Shown piece by piece: positions 1 through 7,766 of a DNA stretch of 64,000 bases; the first letter of the stretch is position 1; every line of letters begins with the position of its first letter. The notes beneath the pieces are model-generated. The model saw only the letters and a list, made by a program, of their open reading frames with translations, did no database searches and was not told where the DNA came from. This stretch comes from Cryptosporangium arvum DSM 44712 (GTDB lineage Bacteria > Actinomycetota > Actinomycetes > Mycobacteriales > Cryptosporangiaceae), in assembly GCF_000585375.1 (NCBI RefSeq), contig NZ_KK073874.1, positions 1,116,001 to 1,180,000 on the forward strand, read 5' to 3'. Made by a program: the position numbers and the translations under genes.

Positions 1-255
1 CGTGTCGTAGCCCAGCAGGATCGCGACGACCCGGGCCATGTTGTAGCCCTGCTCCCCGCCGGGCAGGCCGCACCCGAGGATCAGGTCGTCGATCGTCGTG
101 GGGTCGAGCGACGGCACCTTGTCGAGCGCGGCGCGGACGATCGTCGCCGCCAAGTCGTCCGGGCGGACGTCTTTCAGCGACCCCTTCATCGCTCGTCCGA
201 TCGGTGACCGCGCGGTGGCGACGATGACGGCGTCGCGGTCGGCGAACTCAGGCAC
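1..255 (-). CDS. Acetyl-CoA acetyltransferase (thiolase), N-terminal part, cut by window edge
   Basis: The reverse strand encodes 85 residues running off the left edge. After a short leader the protein reads DAVIVATARSPIGRA, the usual N-terminal strand and loop of thiolases, and later GCGLPGGEQGYNMAR, the segment before the active-site cysteine. That cysteine lies beyond the window, so catalysis cannot be checked. The GTG start at 255 is chosen because GGGAGG sits eight bases upstream. Thiolases condense or cleave acyl-CoA in fatty acid degradation or acetoacetyl-CoA formation; which of these applies cannot be told from this fragment. No partner gene is visible: the next gene on this strand ends 63 bases upstream and is unrelated. 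Confidence 0.85.
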   Translation of the reverse strand, partial: MPEFADRDAVIVATARSPIGRAMKGSLKDVRPDDLAATIVRAALDKVPSLDPTTIDDLILGCGLPGGEQGYNMARVVAILLGYDT

Positions 256-318
256 GGTGCCCTCCCAGGCTTCGGTGACTGTGGTTACCGGTCACGTTAC
301 CGCCGGGTAGGTTAAAAA

Positions 319-1089
319 TCAGTGCTGCCCGGACGTTGTGCGCGATGCCTCATAAACGAGCGGGTACAGCGCGAGCGCCCAGAGCTGGTATCCGTCGGCC
401 GACGGGTGGTAGCCATCGGCCGAGAGCGTGCCGCCGTCCGCGCGGAACACCCCGCCGGTACGCCCGGCCAGGTCGACGACCCCGCCCTCCGCGTCCGCCG
501 CGGCCCGGGCCGACGCCGTCGCCACCCGACGACCCGACCAGGCCATGATCTCGCGCAGCGGCTGGCCGAAGTTGCGGGCCGCGCCGAGGTCGGGGCAGGT
601 GCCGACGACCACCGCGGAGCCGGCCGCCACGAGCCGGCGCACGGTCGCGGTCAGCTCGGCCTCGACGACGTCGAGCGGAGTGAACGCGATCGCGTCCTCG
701 CCGCCGATCAGGATCACCGCCACGTCAGGCACCCCGTGCACGAGGACCCGCGCGACCTGGGCGTCCAGGTCGGCCGTGCGTGACCCGGCCACCGCGGCCG
801 ACGACAGGTGCACCCGGCGGCCGGTGGACGCGAGCAGCTCGGCCAGGCGCCCGCCGACCGTCTCGCCGGTCACCATGACGCCGAGCCCGGCCGCCGTGGA
901 GTCGCCGAGCAGGGCCAGCCGGAGCGGCCGGCCGGTGCCGAAGACCCCCGAGCCGGGAGGGGCCAGATCGGCCGACAGGTAGCGGCGCCGACGCGCCAGG
1001 AGCCCTTCGATGGCCAGTACGGAGACGGCCGCACCCGCAGCGGTCGCGGCCGCTGTCGCAGCGCCGGCCGCAACTGTGCTCAGCTTCAC
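319..1089 (-). CDS. SGNH/GDSL-family esterase, membrane-anchored or secreted (paralogue 1)
   Basis: A 256-residue SGNH hydrolase. Residues 1-30 are Ala-rich and hydrophobic, giving an N-terminal anchor or signal peptide. The nucleophile block is LALLGDSTAAG (Ser64), the oxyanion block is ILIGGEDAI (Asp where most members have Asn), and the catalytic Asp/His block is DGYHPSADGY near the C terminus. The GTG at 1089 is preceded by AAAGGAGG, which fixes the start; the reading frame stays open further upstream but without a ribosome site. The neighbouring gene at 1241-2293 is a clear paralogue, so this is a tandem duplication. Members of this actinobacterial group act on small esters or cell-envelope lipids; the substrate here is unknown. 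Confidence 0.8.
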   Translation of the reverse strand: MKLSTVAAGAATAAATAAGAAVSVLAIEGLLARRRRYLSADLAPPGSGVFGTGRPLRLALLGDSTAAGLGVMVTGETVGGRLAELLASTGRRVHLSSAAVAGSRTADLDAQVARVLVHGVPDVAVILIGGEDAIAFTPLDVVEAELTATVRRLVAAGSAVVVGTCPDLGAARNFGQPLREIMAWSGRRVATASARAAADAEGGVVDLAGRTGGVFRADGGTLSADGYHPSADGYQLWALALYPLVYEASRTTSGQH

Positions 1090-1240
1090 GTCGCCTCCTT
1101 TGCGTGGGCGGCCCGCTGAGAACGACGCTGACAGCCGCGCCACCCGACTTGAGTATGACCAATACGAGGCGTCAGGTGGCGTGGATGTCAGCGCCGCCCT
1201 CAGCGGGCTCCAGGTCAGAACCAAGGCACCCGCGGCGCCA

Positions 1241-2293
1241 TCAGGCCATACCCAGTGCGGCATCCGCCGGTGGTGCTTCGGGAGCTGTGCCCACGGTGGG
1301 GGTGCCGCCAAACAGCCGGATGCGGTGGCGCAACTCGACCCACCGTCCCCACGGGCCTCGCTCGCGCCCGGCGACCTCGGCCGGCGCCACCTCGGTTCCG
1401 GCGGCTTCGGCCGCCGCGACCGCGGCGTCGACGAGCGAGCGGACCCCTTCACCGCGCTCCGGCCGCGGCTCGTCAGTGGCCGCCGAGCCGATCCCCAGCG
1501 CCGCCGCCGCCGACGGGAGCATCGCGTCGACCGCGCGGCCGTAGCCCGCCGCCGACGGGTGGAACCGGTCGGGCGAGAACATCTCGACCGGGTTGGCCGC
1601 GAACTCCGCGCCGAGCAGGTCGCCGAGCGACACCGTGCGCCCGCCGGCCTCGACCGTGGCCACGGTCTGCGCCGCGGCCAGGTCCCGGCTCCAGCGCCGG
1701 ACGATGTAGCGCAGCGGCTGCGGGATCGGCCGGATCGTCCCCAGGTCGGGGCAGGTGCCGACGACGACATCGACGCCGGAATCGACCAGGCGGCGCACCG
1801 CGCGCTTGAGCTGGCCCACCGCGATCGACGGCCGGGTCTTGTGGGTGACGTCGTTGCCGCCGATGAAGATCAGCGCCAGTTGGGGCCGCTGCGGCTGCGC
1901 CAGCACGTAGTCGACCTGCACGGCCAGATCGACGCTCCGCGCACCGACCACGGCGGCCGAGACGACGTCGACCGGACGGTCGGCGAGCCGGGCCAGCGCG
2001 GTGCCGAACAGCGCGCCGGGCGTCTGGGCGACGTCGTCGACGCCGTAGCCGACCATGCTGGAGTCGCCGAGCAGCGCCAGCTGCACCGCGGGCCCGGACG
2101 AAGCGCCGGTCGGCGGGGTGTACCGCCCGTCGGCGGGCGGCGGGCCGGCCTCCAGCGGCTGGATCGCACGACGGGCCAGGTTCGCCTGGCCGAGCAGTAG
2201 TCCGTAGAAGGCAGCGCTGAGTAGCCCGAGGCCACCCCCACCGAAGGCCGCGCCGATCGCGACCTGCTTCGCGTGAAGTACTCGACCGTCCAC
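1241..2293 (-). CDS. SGNH/GDSL-family esterase (paralogue 2)
   Basis: A 350-residue protein with an N-terminal hydrophobic helix (residues 11-35), then LALLGDSSMVGYG (nucleophile Ser78), FIGGNDVTH (canonical GGND oxyanion block) and DRFHPSAAGY (catalytic Asp-His block). After the hydrolase domain an extra tail of about 100 residues is rich in Ala, Glu and Pro and is not part of the fold. The GTG at 2293 has AGGAGGTGACAC directly upstream. The Cys-Pro-Asp-Leu-Gly stretch (VVVGTCPDLG) is shared word for word with the neighbour at 319-1089, supporting duplication. It is probably exported and acts on an envelope or extracellular ester; no substrate can be assigned. Confidence 0.8.
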   Translation of the reverse strand: MDGRVLHAKQVAIGAAFGGGGLGLLSAAFYGLLLGQANLARRAIQPLEAGPPPADGRYTPPTGASSGPAVQLALLGDSSMVGYGVDDVAQTPGALFGTALARLADRPVDVVSAAVVGARSVDLAVQVDYVLAQPQRPQLALIFIGGNDVTHKTRPSIAVGQLKRAVRRLVDSGVDVVVGTCPDLGTIRPIPQPLRYIVRRWSRDLAAAQTVATVEAGGRTVSLGDLLGAEFAANPVEMFSPDRFHPSAAGYGRAVDAMLPSAAAALGIGSAATDEPRPERGEGVRSLVDAAVAAAEAAGTEVAPAEVAGRERGPWGRWVELRHRIRLFGGTPTVGTAPEAPPADAALGMA

Positions 2294-2495
2294 GTGTCAC
2301 CTCCTGCTCACGCCGTGTGACTGACGCCACTGCTGGCTCGCGCCGCGGTGCGTGAGCATCCGCGGCGCTGATTCAAAGTTAGCTCGGAGTCGGTTATGTC
2401 GGCTCCGTCAGTCGGTGACCCGTCATTCGCGAGTAGGGAATACTCCCCATCCACAACTGAAAGCAGGGGCACGACCGAGAACGGGGAGCCGCACC

Positions 2496-4979
2496 GTGCG
2501 CCGAGCACTGGTCCTGGTCGCGTTGACGCTCGCCTCGGCGGTGACCTCGGTGCTGCTGGCCGTCGCGGTCAATGTGGCCACCGGCGGTGAGCTGCCACCG
2601 GGGCTGGCTCCCGCGGAGCCGCTGGCCTGGCCGGCCGTGGCGGTCGCCGGGCTGGTCACCGCGGTGCTCGCGTACTGGCAGCAGCGCCCGCTCGGCGGGG
2701 CTGAGCCCGAGCCGGTCGCGGTGGACCCGGCGCGGCCGACGCCGCCCGCCGAGCTGCCCGCGTTACCCGCGCTGTTCACCGGCCGCCAGAGCGAGGCCGA
2801 CCGGATCCTCGCCGCGATCGACGGCGGGGCGCCGCTCGTCGCGGTGTCCGGCCCGGGCGGCGTCGGCAAATCGGCGTTGATCCTGCACGTCGCGCACCTC
2901 GTCCACAGCCGCTACCCGGACGGGACGCTGTTCGTCCGCCTGCGTGGGGCGAGTTCCGAACCGGCCGATCCGGCCGAGGTGCTCCCGCGGCTGCTCCGGA
3001 GCCTGCGCCCGGCCGACGGCGACGACGGGGAGCTGCGCGGGGACGTCGAGACGCTCGCGGCCCGGTTACGCACCCGGCTGGCCGGCCGTCGGTACCTGCT
3101 GGTCTTCGACGACGCCGGCGGCGCCGACCAGGTGCGCCCGCTGCTGCCCGGTGCGTCCGGCTCGCTGGTGCTGGTGACCAGCCGCCCGGTGCTGGCCGAA
3201 CTCACCTCCGCGACGCTCGTCGGCCTCGAGGAGTTCTCCGACGCCGAGGCGCGCGAGCTGCTGGCCCGGCTGGCCGGCGACCAGCGGGTGAGCGCCGACC
3301 CGGCCGCCACCGAAGCGGTCGTGCGCGCGTGCGGCAACCTGCCGCTGGCGGTCGCGATCGCCGGGAGCCGGCTGCGGGCCCGGCCGTCGTGGTCGATGGC
3401 CACGCTGGCCGGACGCCTGGCCGACGAGGAGCGCCGCCTGGACGAGCTGAGCTCGGGACGCGACGCCGTGCGGGCCAGCGTCGCCGCGACCTACACCGAG
3501 CTCGACGCGTACCACCAGCGGGTGTTCCGCCGCCTCGGCGCGCACCCCGGCACGGACTTCGACGCGTCGGCCGCGGCGGCGCTGGCCGACCTGGTCGGGT
3601 CCGGCGCGGTGCCCGCCCTCGACCGGCTGGTCGAGCGGCAGCTGGTGCAGGTGACGACGTCGGATCGGTACCGGTTGCACGACCTGCTGCGCCTCTACGC
3701 GATCGAGGAACTCGGCGCGGAGTACGTCGACGCGCTCCGCCGGTTGGCCGACCACTACGCCGCGCGGGCCCGGGCCGCGATCGAACCGTGGGTCCCGTGG
3801 GAGGCCGCGTTCGGCCCCCGGTCGGAGAGCGGGGATCCCGAACACCGCGCCTACGTCGACGACGAGCGCGAGAACCTCATCGCCACCGTCACCGCGGCCG
3901 CCCAGCACCGGGACGGGCACCCCGAGCTGCGGGAAGCCGCCTGGAGCCTGGCCGCCGCGGCCGAGCCGGCGTTCACGCGCTACCCGTACCACGCCGACGC
4001 CCGGCGGCTCTGGGAAGCGGGGCTGGCCATCGCCCACTCGACCGGAGTGCCCGAGCGGATCGCCCAGGCGGAGTACGCGGCGGCCCGGGCGTCCCAGTAC
4101 AGCGGTGACGTCCGCGGCGGGCTCGCGCACGCCCGGGCGTCGCTGAGCTGGTGGGAGCGGGCCGGCCACCGGCTCAACACCGCCGCCGCGCACCGTCGGC
4201 TGGCCAGCGCGCTGTACGCCGCCGGGCTGTTCACCGAAGCCGAGGAGCACTACGGCGAAGCGTTACGGCTCTGCGCCGAGCATCCGGGCGGGGAGGGCGT
4301 CTCGCTGCGCGCCAGCGCCCTGCGGGGCCTCGGTTCGCTCCATCTCGCCTTCGGCCGGATCGACGACGCGGTACGCACCCTGCAGAAGGCGGTCGACGTG
4401 CGGCGCGAGGCCGGCGACGACGCCGGTCTGGCCCGCGCGCGGACCTCGCTCGCCCGGGCGCACCGCAAGGCCGGCCGGATCGAGGTCGCCCGGGAACTCG
4501 TCACGCCGCAGATCGCCGTGTTCCGGCGGTTGGGTGACGTGATGTGGGAGATCACCGCCCTGCGCGAACTGGGCCGGCTGGAGCTGGCCGAGGGGCGGCT
4601 GGCGTTGGCCACCGACCACCTGGAGGCGGCGCGGGTGCTCGCGCTGCGCAACCACAACCGGACCGGGGCGGTGATCACGCTCGTGGCGCTGGCCGAGGTC
4701 GACGCCGCCGCCGGCCGATCGGACGCCGCCGCGGCCCGGTTCCGGGAGGCGGCCGAGGGGTTCCACGCGGCCGAGGACCGGGTCCGCGAAGGCACCACCC
4801 AGTTGAAACTCGCGCTCCTCCTGGCTCGAACCGGCGCCGGCCGCGAGGCCGACGCGGCCGCCGAGCGGGCCAGGGCCGTGTTGACCGGGCTGGACGTTCC
4901 GGACGCCGCCGACCTCTGGCGCCGGCTCGCAGAGATGCGCGGCGCGGCCGGTGCGACCCCTTCCGACCTCGGTGGTTAG
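2496..4979 (+). CDS. Membrane-anchored STAND (NB-ARC-like) ATPase with TPR-type repeats
   Basis: An 827-residue protein. Two hydrophobic segments (about residues 3-27 and 45-62) are followed by a P-loop NTPase core: GPGGVGKS (Walker A, residues 119-126), YLLVFDDA (Walker B), LVLVTSRP (sensor) and CGNLPLAVAIAG (the GLPL-like box of NB-ARC proteins). The C-terminal half is helical with repeated Ala/Leu/Arg pairs typical of TPR repeats, for example SLHLAFGRIDDAVRTLQKAV. There is no N-terminal DNA-binding domain, unlike AfsR/SARP regulators, and no obvious effector domain. The start at 2496 gives the membrane helices and has GGGGAG upstream; the frame is open to 2352. STAND proteins are nucleotide-driven signalling switches; the role here is unknown. 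Confidence 0.8.
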   Translation: MRRALVLVALTLASAVTSVLLAVAVNVATGGELPPGLAPAEPLAWPAVAVAGLVTAVLAYWQQRPLGGAEPEPVAVDPARPTPPAELPALPALFTGRQSEADRILAAIDGGAPLVAVSGPGGVGKSALILHVAHLVHSRYPDGTLFVRLRGASSEPADPAEVLPRLLRSLRPADGDDGELRGDVETLAARLRTRLAGRRYLLVFDDAGGADQVRPLLPGASGSLVLVTSRPVLAELTSATLVGLEEFSDAEARELLARLAGDQRVSADPAATEAVVRACGNLPLAVAIAGSRLRARPSWSMATLAGRLADEERRLDELSSGRDAVRASVAATYTELDAYHQRVFRRLGAHPGTDFDASAAAALADLVGSGAVPALDRLVERQLVQVTTSDRYRLHDLLRLYAIEELGAEYVDALRRLADHYAARARAAIEPWVPWEAAFGPRSESGDPEHRAYVDDERENLIATVTAAAQHRDGHPELREAAWSLAAAAEPAFTRYPYHADARRLWEAGLAIAHSTGVPERIAQAEYAAARASQYSGDVRGGLAHARASLSWWERAGHRLNTAAAHRRLASALYAAGLFTEAEEHYGEALRLCAEHPGGEGVSLRASALRGLGSLHLAFGRIDDAVRTLQKAVDVRREAGDDAGLARARTSLARAHRKAGRIEVARELVTPQIAVFRRLGDVMWEITALRELGRLELAEGRLALATDHLEAARVLALRNHNRTGAVITLVALAEVDAAAGRSDAAAARFREAAEGFHAAEDRVREGTTQLKLALLLARTGAGREADAAAERARAVLTGLDVPDAADLWRRLAEMRGAAGATPSDLGG

Positions 4980-5018
4980 TCTCGAAAGCGAGAATCTCCG
5001 GCAGAGAGAGCTGACACC

Positions 5019-6404
5019 GTGCGGTACTTCGAGTCTGTGGTCGACCTGATCGGTAACACACCACTGGTGAAACTGCGGTCCGTCGCCGACGGGGTGCCGG
5101 GCACCGTCCTGGCCAAGATCGAGTACCTCAACCCTGGCGGCTCGGTGAAGGACCGGATCGCGGTCAAGATGGTCGAGGCGGCCGAGAAGTCGGGCGCGCT
5201 GAGGCCCGGCGGCACGATCGTCGAGCCCACCAGCGGAAACACCGGTGTCGGCCTGGCCATCGTGGCGCAGACCAAGGGCTACAAGTGCGTCTTCGTCTGC
5301 CCCGACAAGGTCAGCGAGGACAAGCGGGACGTGCTGCGCGCGTACGGCGCCGAGGTCGTGGTGTGCCCCACCGCGGTGGCCCCCGAGCACCCCGATTCGT
5401 ACTACAACGTCTCCGACCGGCTGGTCCGGGAGATCGACGGCGCCTGGAAGCCCGACCAGTACTCCAACCCCGAGGGCCCGGCCAGCCACTACGCCACCAC
5501 CGGCCCGGAGATCTGGAACGACACCGACGGCAGGATCACGCACTTCGTCACCGGGATCGGCACCGGCGGCACGATCACCGGCACCGGCCGGTACCTCAAG
5601 GAGAAGGCCGCCGAGGCCGGGCGCGAGATCACGATCGTCGGCGTCGACCCGGAGGGCTCGGTGTACTCCGGCGGCACCGGGCGCCCGTACCTGGTCGAGG
5701 GCGTCGGCGAGGACTTCTGGCCGTCCGCGTACGACCCGTCGGTCACCGACCAGGTGGTTCCGGTCTCCGACGCCGAGTCGTTCCTGCTCACCCGGCGCCT
5801 GGCCCGCGAGGAGGGCCTGCTCGTCGGCGGCTCCTGCGGGATGGCGGTCGCCGGGGCGCTGAAGGTGGCGCGGGAGGCCGGCCCCGACGCGGTGGTCGTC
5901 GTGCTGCTGCCGGACGGCGGCCGCGGCTACCTCTCGAAGATCTTCAACGACGAGTGGATGGCCGGGTACGGCTTCCTCAACCTGGCCGACCGCACGCCCG
6001 GTGGCATCACGGTGGGGGAGGTGCTGCGGGCCAAGAGCGAGGGGCTGCCGCAGCTCGTCCACACGCACCCGAACGAGACCGTGAAGACCGCGATCGACAT
6101 CATGCGCGAGTACCACGTCTCGCAGATGCCGGTCGTCCGGGCCGAGCCGCCGGTGATGGCGGCCGAGATCGCCGGTTCGGTGAGCGAGGCCGCGTTGCTC
6201 GACGCGCTGTTCGACCGCCGGGCCGCGCTGAACGACGCGGTCGAGCAGCACATGGGCTCGCCGCTGCCCGCGGTAGGGGCCGGTGAATCGGTGGACGCCG
6301 CGATGAAGGCGGTGGAGGTGTCCGACGCCGCGGTGGTGCTGGAGGACGGCAAGCCGATCGGCATCCTGACGCGTCAGGATCTCCTCTTTTATCTAGCCCA
6401 GTAA
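5019..6404 (+). CDS. cbs: Cystathionine beta-synthase with C-terminal CBS pair
   Basis: A 461-residue PLP enzyme that condenses serine and homocysteine to cystathionine in reverse transsulfuration. The N-terminal fold-type II domain shows DLIGNTPLVKL, the PLP lysine in NPGGSVKDR (Lys44), the substrate loop EPTSGNTGVGLA and the phosphate-binding loop GIGTGGTITGTGRYL. Two CBS motifs occupy about residues 335-460, ending GILTRQDLL. This two-domain form is the usual actinobacterial cystathionine beta-synthase; cysteine synthases lack the CBS pair. The GTG at 5019 matches the conserved start of the family. No cystathionine gamma-lyase gene is in the window. Confidence 0.92.
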   Translation: MRYFESVVDLIGNTPLVKLRSVADGVPGTVLAKIEYLNPGGSVKDRIAVKMVEAAEKSGALRPGGTIVEPTSGNTGVGLAIVAQTKGYKCVFVCPDKVSEDKRDVLRAYGAEVVVCPTAVAPEHPDSYYNVSDRLVREIDGAWKPDQYSNPEGPASHYATTGPEIWNDTDGRITHFVTGIGTGGTITGTGRYLKEKAAEAGREITIVGVDPEGSVYSGGTGRPYLVEGVGEDFWPSAYDPSVTDQVVPVSDAESFLLTRRLAREEGLLVGGSCGMAVAGALKVAREAGPDAVVVVLLPDGGRGYLSKIFNDEWMAGYGFLNLADRTPGGITVGEVLRAKSEGLPQLVHTHPNETVKTAIDIMREYHVSQMPVVRAEPPVMAAEIAGSVSEAALLDALFDRRAALNDAVEQHMGSPLPAVGAGESVDAAMKAVEVSDAAVVLEDGKPIGILTRQDLLFYLAQ

Positions 6405-6424
6405 CAATCCCCTCAAAAAATCTT

Positions 6425-6458
6425 GCTAAATCGGTGCAAATTGGTGCGCCGATTTAGC
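6425..6458. terminator. 10-bp perfect inverted repeat between cbs and a secreted-protein gene
   Basis: GCTAAATCGG (6425-6434) pairs perfectly with CCGATTTAGC (6449-6458) across a 14-base loop. The stem is AT-rich compared with the surroundings. An A-tract lies just left of the stem, so a U-tract would follow it only for leftward transcription. Its place 21 bases after the cbs stop suggests a terminator, but it could equally be an operator for the gene at 6530. Confidence 0.5.
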
Positions 6459-6529
6459 GAGGTTGTCTACACAGGACACGCGTTGTTCGAGGCACTGAAG
6501 CCTCGGCGCCCTCACAAAGGGGAGTACGC

Positions 6530-7063
6530 ATGTCTGCTCTCGTCAAGCGGCTTGCCGCCGCCGGTTCGCTGATCGCGGCCGGCGCGGCGCTCGTCCTGGT
6601 TCCCAGCCCCGCCTACGCCGACACCGTCACGGTCAACTACTCCTGCGAGATCCCGCTCTCGGGTACGCAGACCGGCGACGTCGAGGTCACGATCACCGCT
6701 CCGGCCACCGCGACGGTCGGCGAGACCGTGGACGTCACGGTCACGACCGGACCGATCCCGATCCTTCCGCCGATCGACCTCGACGCCGGCAGCGTGACGC
6801 CGAGCGGCGAGGTGACGGTGTCCGGTGCCCAGACCGGCGCCGTGGCCGTCACCGGAACTCCGAACCCGGAGCCCTACCCGGCCAACCAGCCGGTCCAGCT
6901 CACCGCGCTGACCGGGCAACTGACCCTCACCACCGCCGGTGAGGTCCAGCTCAGCCCGGGTGCGGTGAACGCGACCGCCACGACGATCTTCGGCACGTTC
7001 ACGATCCCCTGCGTGCCGACCGCCACCCCGACCCCGGTCGCCGCGGTGATCTCGGTCAGCTGA
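6530..7063 (+). CDS. Secreted DUF6801-like protein of unknown function
   Basis: A 177-residue exported protein. It has a textbook signal peptide: basic MSALVKR, a hydrophobic core and a PSPAYA-D cleavage site near residue 30. The mature part is rich in Thr, Val, Gly and Pro, predicted all-beta, and has two cysteines (near the start, YSCEIP, and near the end, IPCVP) that probably form a disulfide. The composition and layout resemble small actinobacterial DUF6801-type secreted domains; this family call is tentative. AAAGGGGAG before the ATG gives a strong ribosome site. It stands alone between cbs and the convergent crp gene. Confidence 0.65.
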   Translation: MSALVKRLAAAGSLIAAGAALVLVPSPAYADTVTVNYSCEIPLSGTQTGDVEVTITAPATATVGETVDVTVTTGPIPILPPIDLDAGSVTPSGEVTVSGAQTGAVAVTGTPNPEPYPANQPVQLTALTGQLTLTTAGEVQLSPGAVNATATTIFGTFTIPCVPTATPTPVAAVISVS

Positions 7064-7085
7064 CCCGCGGCTCCGGGCGCGAGCG

Positions 7086-7766
7086 CTAGAAGTCGAGCGC
7101 CCGCGCCCGGAGAGCGGGGAGGTCGTGGACCACCACGGTGAGGCGCGACGTGCGGATGGTGCCGTCGGCGCGGAGGGTCTGCAGTGCCTTGCTCACCGCC
7201 TCGCGGGAGGCGCCGATCCAGCCCGCGAGCTCGTCCTGCGAGAGCGGCAGCGCGATCCGCACGCCTTCCTCGGTCGGCTGACCGAACCGGTCCGCGAGCT
7301 CGACCAGCCGCGCGGCGACCCGGCCGAGCGTGTCGTGCGCGCCGAACTCGATGCGTTTGCGGTCGGCGTCGCGCAGGCGGTCGGCGAGGGTCTGGGCGAG
7401 CAGCAGCGCGATCCGGCCGTGGGCACGCAGGTACTCCTGGAACGCGCCGAGCGGCAACATCAGGGCGGTCACCGGCTCCAGCGCCTCCACGGTGGCCGAA
7501 CGCGGTCGCTGGTCGATCGCGGCCAGCTCGCCGACCAGGGCGCCGGGGCCGCGCACGGCCAGCAGTACCTCGGTGCCGCCGCCGGTACTGGAGTAGGCCT
7601 TCACCCGGCCGCTCACCAGCACGAGCACCGAGTCCGACTCGTCGGACTCCCGGAAGATCACCGCACCCCGCGCCCAGGAACGAGGGCGCGCCAGCGCGAG
7701 GAAGTCTTCGGTCTCCGACGGTTTCAGCAACCCCCAGAACTCGGTGGGCGGCGGCTCCGCGGTCAC
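7086..7766 (-). CDS. CRP/FNR-family transcription regulator
   Basis: A 226-residue regulator. Residues about 15-125 form a cyclic-nucleotide-binding beta barrel (DSVLVLVSGRVKAYS, then GPGALVGELAAIDQRPRSATVEA, which contains the phosphate-binding cassette with GELAA and the Arg-Ser-Ala that contact cAMP in CRP). Residues about 150-220 form the winged helix, with the recognition segment LAGWIGASREAVSKALQ. The gene starts (GTG) inside the stop of the upstream cyclase gene with a four-base overlap, so the two are translationally coupled. The cassette GE-L..R-SA is intact, so cAMP or cGMP binding is likely. Confidence 0.88.
   Translation of the reverse strand: MTAEPPPTEFWGLLKPSETEDFLALARPRSWARGAVIFRESDESDSVLVLVSGRVKAYSSTGGGTEVLLAVRGPGALVGELAAIDQRPRSATVEALEPVTALMLPLGAFQEYLRAHGRIALLLAQTLADRLRDADRKRIEFGAHDTLGRVAARLVELADRFGQPTEEGVRIALPLSQDELAGWIGASREAVSKALQTLRADGTIRTSRLTVVVHDLPALRARALDF

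Noticed and set aside
4263-6251. 662-codon reverse-strand open frame opposite cbs
   Set aside because: Shadow of cbs and the STAND ATPase gene; no start site and no family motif.
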